Positions 14,122 through 15,801 of a stretch of 15,801 nucleotides of DNA are shown here, in pieces (position 1 is the first letter of the stretch; each line of letters begins with the position of its first letter). The DNA comes from Patescibacteria group bacterium (GTDB taxonomy: Bacteria; Patescibacteriota; Microgenomatia; Daviesbacterales; UBA10151). The stretch spans positions 1 to 15,801 of the forward strand of contig JAHIVD010000055.1 of the NCBI GenBank assembly GCA_018816815.1. Direction: 5' to 3'. The notes beneath the pieces are model-generated. The model was given only the letters and a program-made list of their open reading frames with translations, was not told the origin of the DNA and did no database searches. The position numbers and the translations under genes are program-made.

Positions 14122-14490
14122 CATAGTGTTTTCTCCGATTCCTCGGAGTATCAGACTATATCTTCACCCTGTTTTTGACAGGGGTCAACGTATAATGGAA
14201 GTTTAATTCCAGATTATCTGGTACCTTCCATATCAGTCGTTACGGGGTTATTAGAAAAGTGTTTTTTACGATAATTATTAAAACCTCTAATTTGTTACTA
14301 GTCACTATCAGCAATCGCATACTCTGATAGATTTTTATTTAATTAACTCTTCTAAAACTTCCCACGGTATTGTCCCAAACGTACATATTTCTAATGTAAC
14401 CCAAGGTTACCCGAAATCAAGTAGTCTGTTCGGATTTCACCGTTATTAGTTGAATTTTGCTATACCGTTACCAGTATAGGCGACCTTTAA
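14122..14490 (-). mobile_element. 369-base group I intron A, after E. coli position 328
   Basis: The 16S sequence breaks at ACTGCGAT and resumes at ACGGCCC; joining them gives the exact canonical length across 321-335. P1: exon GCGAU pairs with intron GUCGC (plus 14480-14484) with the required U-G at the splice site, and the intron ends in G. The classic P7 3' strand AAGATATAGTC is present (plus 14155-14165 region) and pairs with ACGACU in the shared 55-base block. A P9 hairpin (CTCCGA/TCGGAG) lies near the 3' end. There is no ORF. This is the best-supported intron of the three. Confidence 0.92.
14189..14243 (-). repeat. 55-base core repeat, copy in intron A
   Basis: Identical to 13178-13232 of intron B, while the flanking intron sequences differ strongly. 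Confidence 0.95.
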
Positions 14491-14812
14491 ATCGCAGTCC
14501 CATTGTGGCTGACCGACCTCTCAGTCCAGCTACCCGTCGTCGCCTTGGTAGGCCATTACCCCACCAACTAGCTGATAGGACGCAGGTTCATCTAGAAGCG
14601 CCTTGCGGCTTTAATCTTGCGATCACATGGGGGATTACCCCGACTTTCGCCGAGCTATACCCCACTTCCAGGCAGATTCCCACGCGTTACTCACCCGTCC
14701 ACCGGTATCCACGATATTGCTATCGGGACCCCTTGATTTGCATGCCTAAGGCACGCCGCCAACGTTCATCCTGAGCCAGGATCAAACTCTCAAAAAAATT
14801 GTTAGGGTTAAG

Positions 14813-14857
14813 GGTGAAGCGTTAAGGGGAAAGATTACTTTGCCCTTTTCGCTTACC
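14813..14857 (-). other. Long imperfect hairpin in the 16S leader
   Basis: On the minus strand, GGTAAGCG plus AAGGGCAAAG pairs with CTTTCCCCTT plus CGCTTCACC around a 4-base TAAT loop, with a few mismatches. It lies inside the processing stem, just before the mature 5' end, and may guide maturation or be an inserted palindromic repeat. Confidence 0.5.
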
Positions 14858-14876
14858 GCTTTTCCCTACCAAAAAA

Positions 14877-14898
14877 CCCACCACTCTTCTGGTATTAA
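14877..14898 (-). repeat. 16S processing stem, 5' arm
   Basis: The partner of 11584-11605: 22 complementary bases with one G-U pair. It lies about 80 bases before the mature 16S start. Confidence 0.85.
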
Positions 14899-14919
14899 AA
14901 AATCCCGCCATCGGCGGGA
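14897..14919 (-). terminator. Intrinsic terminator inside the 16S leader (possible attenuator)
   Basis: On the minus strand TCCCGCC-GAT-GGCGGGA (14919-14903) is a perfect 7-bp GC-rich stem with a 3-base loop, followed directly by six T. It lies about 190 bases after the predicted rRNA start and before the 16S, so it must be overridden for 16S to be made, unless another promoter exists downstream; I saw none. Confidence 0.65.
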
Positions 14920-14927
14920 CTAATTTT

Positions 14928-14956
14928 ACCGAAGAGTAGTATAAAAAATCTTCGGT
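14928..14956 (-). promoter_or_regulatory. Hairpin just before the leader terminator
   Basis: ACCGAAGA (14956-14949) and TCTTCGGT (14935-14928) pair perfectly (8 bp) around a 13-base T-rich loop on the minus strand. It lies 8 bases before the terminator stem and could help or oppose its folding. Confidence 0.45.
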
Positions 14957-15007
14957 TGTTAATGTGCGTTTTTGAGTAGTATTATTTAGCAGCTATCAGT
15001 CTTCAAC

Positions 15008-15056
15008 TGTCAGCTTTCAGACAAACTGTCTGATGACTGACTACTGAGAGCTGACA
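15008..15056. repeat. Palindromic repeat in the 16S leader
   Basis: Arms 15008-15020 and 15044-15056 are inverted repeats (12 of 13), with an inner CAGACA/TGTCTG hairpin at 15018-15032. Neighbouring sequence repeats the same CTGTCAGCTTTCAG-like words (14991-15056). It looks like a dispersed intergenic palindromic repeat; copies elsewhere in the genome cannot be checked here. Confidence 0.55.
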
Positions 15057-15113
15057 ACTCTCTCTAACTTTCTCCTTTTTGCCCACAAAAATTAACTCTT
15101 TGTGAGTATTTGT

Positions 15114-15143
15114 ATTTTAACCCAAAGAATTTGATTCTGTCAA
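15114..15143 (-). promoter_or_regulatory. 16S rRNA promoter: TTGACA, 18 bp, TAAAAT
   Basis: The minus strand has a perfect -35 (15143-15138) and a 5-of-6 -10 (15119-15114) with an 18-base spacer. An AT-rich stretch upstream (15150-15172, ATTAAACTTTAATTAA-like) could be an UP element. Predicted start is near 15107, giving a leader of about 310 bases before mature 16S. Confidence 0.7.
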
Positions 15144-15188
15144 GCCTGCGCTTAATTAAAGTTTAATATCCGACACATCAGTTAAAAT

Positions 15189-15668
15189 ATGGATGTGTTG
15201 AATCTAACTAAGATAACAATGGCCTGGGAATTATATGAATCCGGTATTCCCAAAGCTCATATAGCAGATAGGCTTAAAGTCAATAGAGAAACAATTCATT
15301 TATGGATAAAGAACATACAGAAATATGGCCTACTGGAATTCTTAGAAAGATACAGCAATGCTAAAAAGGGTGAAGGATCCAAGAGAAAGCTTGATGGATT
15401 ACTTAAATCCAGGGTATACAGGTTAAGGGAAGAAAACAGAGATTGCTGTGGACAGAAGATTAAGGAATTTCTAAGTGACGAGTTTGGAATTTCCCTGTCC
15501 ACAACAACAATCTATAAAATATTAGGAGAAAAGTATACACTCCGGAGTAAGTGGAAGAAGAACCGGAAAAGAGGACCAATTCCTGAAGCTAGTAGTCCCA
15601 GAGAGGTTATCCAGATGGATACTGTTGATTTTGGGGCTGTCTTTGCCTTTACAGGTATTGATATATAG
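15189..15668 (+). pseudogene. Integrase-type (rve) transposase, truncated after the first catalytic Asp
   Basis: The 159 residues begin with a helix-turn-helix of the homeodomain-like transposase kind (ELYESGIPKAHIADRLKV, then NRETIHLWIKNIQKYG), a second winged helix region (QKIKEFLSDEFGISLSTTTI), a basic linker (RSKWKKNRKRG), and then EVIQMDTVDFGAVFAFTGID. The Asp of QMDTVDF is the first acidic residue of the DDE catalytic core (rve, as in IS481/IS3-like elements). The frame stops six residues later, so the remaining core with the second Asp and Glu is absent. Loss of two bases at GATATATAG or an insertion at the TA would explain this. No Shine-Dalgarno site is visible. It is divergent from the 16S promoter. 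Non-functional as it stands. Confidence 0.82.
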
Positions 15669-15686
15669 TCACCTCAAAACAAGATG

Positions 15687-15800
15687 TCAGATTTTGTAGT
15701 TGAAGATTTTGGAGTTTATTGTGTTTGTGAAGTTTTGTTTTATTTCCTCAAAATGATTAGTTTTTCTATTTGAAATAATGTCTTTTGTATATTTCCAGAC
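15687..15800 (-). CDS. Possible C-terminus of an IS630-like transposase, cut by window edge
   Basis: A reverse-strand frame open from the edge to a TGA at 15687 reads VWKYTKDIISNRKTNHFEEI followed by KQNFTNTINSKIFNYKI (37 residues). The W-K-x-x-K-D-x-x-x-N-R...F-E-E-x-K pattern resembles the tail of IS630/DDE_3 transposases. In such AT-rich sequence a 37-codon open frame can occur by chance, so this is tentative. Confidence 0.35.
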   Translation of the reverse strand, partial: VWKYTKDIISNRKTNHFEEIKQNFTNTINSKIFNYKI

Positions 15801-15801
15801 A

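Overview
The window looks like a chromosomal piece of an uncultivated ultra-small bacterium of the Candidate Phyla Radiation (Patescibacteria), most likely Microgenomates (OP11). The reasons are a divergent 16S rRNA gene interrupted by three introns, AT-rich genes mostly without Shine-Dalgarno sites, a compact phosphoglycerate kinase, and a secreted protein whose N-terminus (MNQKGAAH followed by one membrane helix) is of a kind I associate with Microgenomates surface proteins. The assignment rests on motif and rRNA reading, not on a database search. The standard genetic code fits: TGA acts as a stop in several genes.

Layout. Positions 1-6683 (minus strand) hold cell-envelope genes: a truncated SIMPL/DUF541 protein, a Cys-rich membrane-anchored protein, lemA, a multi-helix membrane protein with a TPR tail, a dockerin-repeat surface protein, and a coupled pair of SGNH hydrolase and O-antigen-ligase-like polymerase. 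A divergent gene for a putative lipoprotein lies at 6752-7909 (plus). Positions 7976-11103 (minus) hold pgk, a PTPS-related membrane protein and a Nudix hydrolase. The Nudix gene starts 8 bases after a tRNA-Ile gene, which follows a tRNA-Cys gene and a 70-residue orphan ORF.

Positions 11771-14797 (minus) hold the complete 16S rRNA gene, 3.03 kb long, with about 1.47 kb of exon. Two small group I introns (after E. coli positions 328 and 1078) share a 55-base identical catalytic-core segment. A third insertion (between 1404 and 1405) carries a LAGLIDADG homing endonuclease gene. A 22-bp processing stem brackets the 16S. Its promoter is near 15114-15143, and the leader of about 300 bases holds several hairpins, one of them a textbook intrinsic terminator placed before the 16S. 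No 23S, 5S or tRNA-Ala follows within about 11.7 kb, so this 16S gene is unlinked from 23S on its downstream side.

Positions 15189-15801 hold mobile-element debris: the N-terminal part of an integrase-type transposase, cut off just after its first catalytic Asp, facing what may be the tail of an IS630-like transposase.

The strongest cross-cutting signal is regulatory. Six genes in the window have a -10-like hexamer ending only 5-7 bases before their ATG, which predicts leaderless mRNAs. The Nudix gene would get an almost leaderless mRNA by tRNA 3' processing instead.
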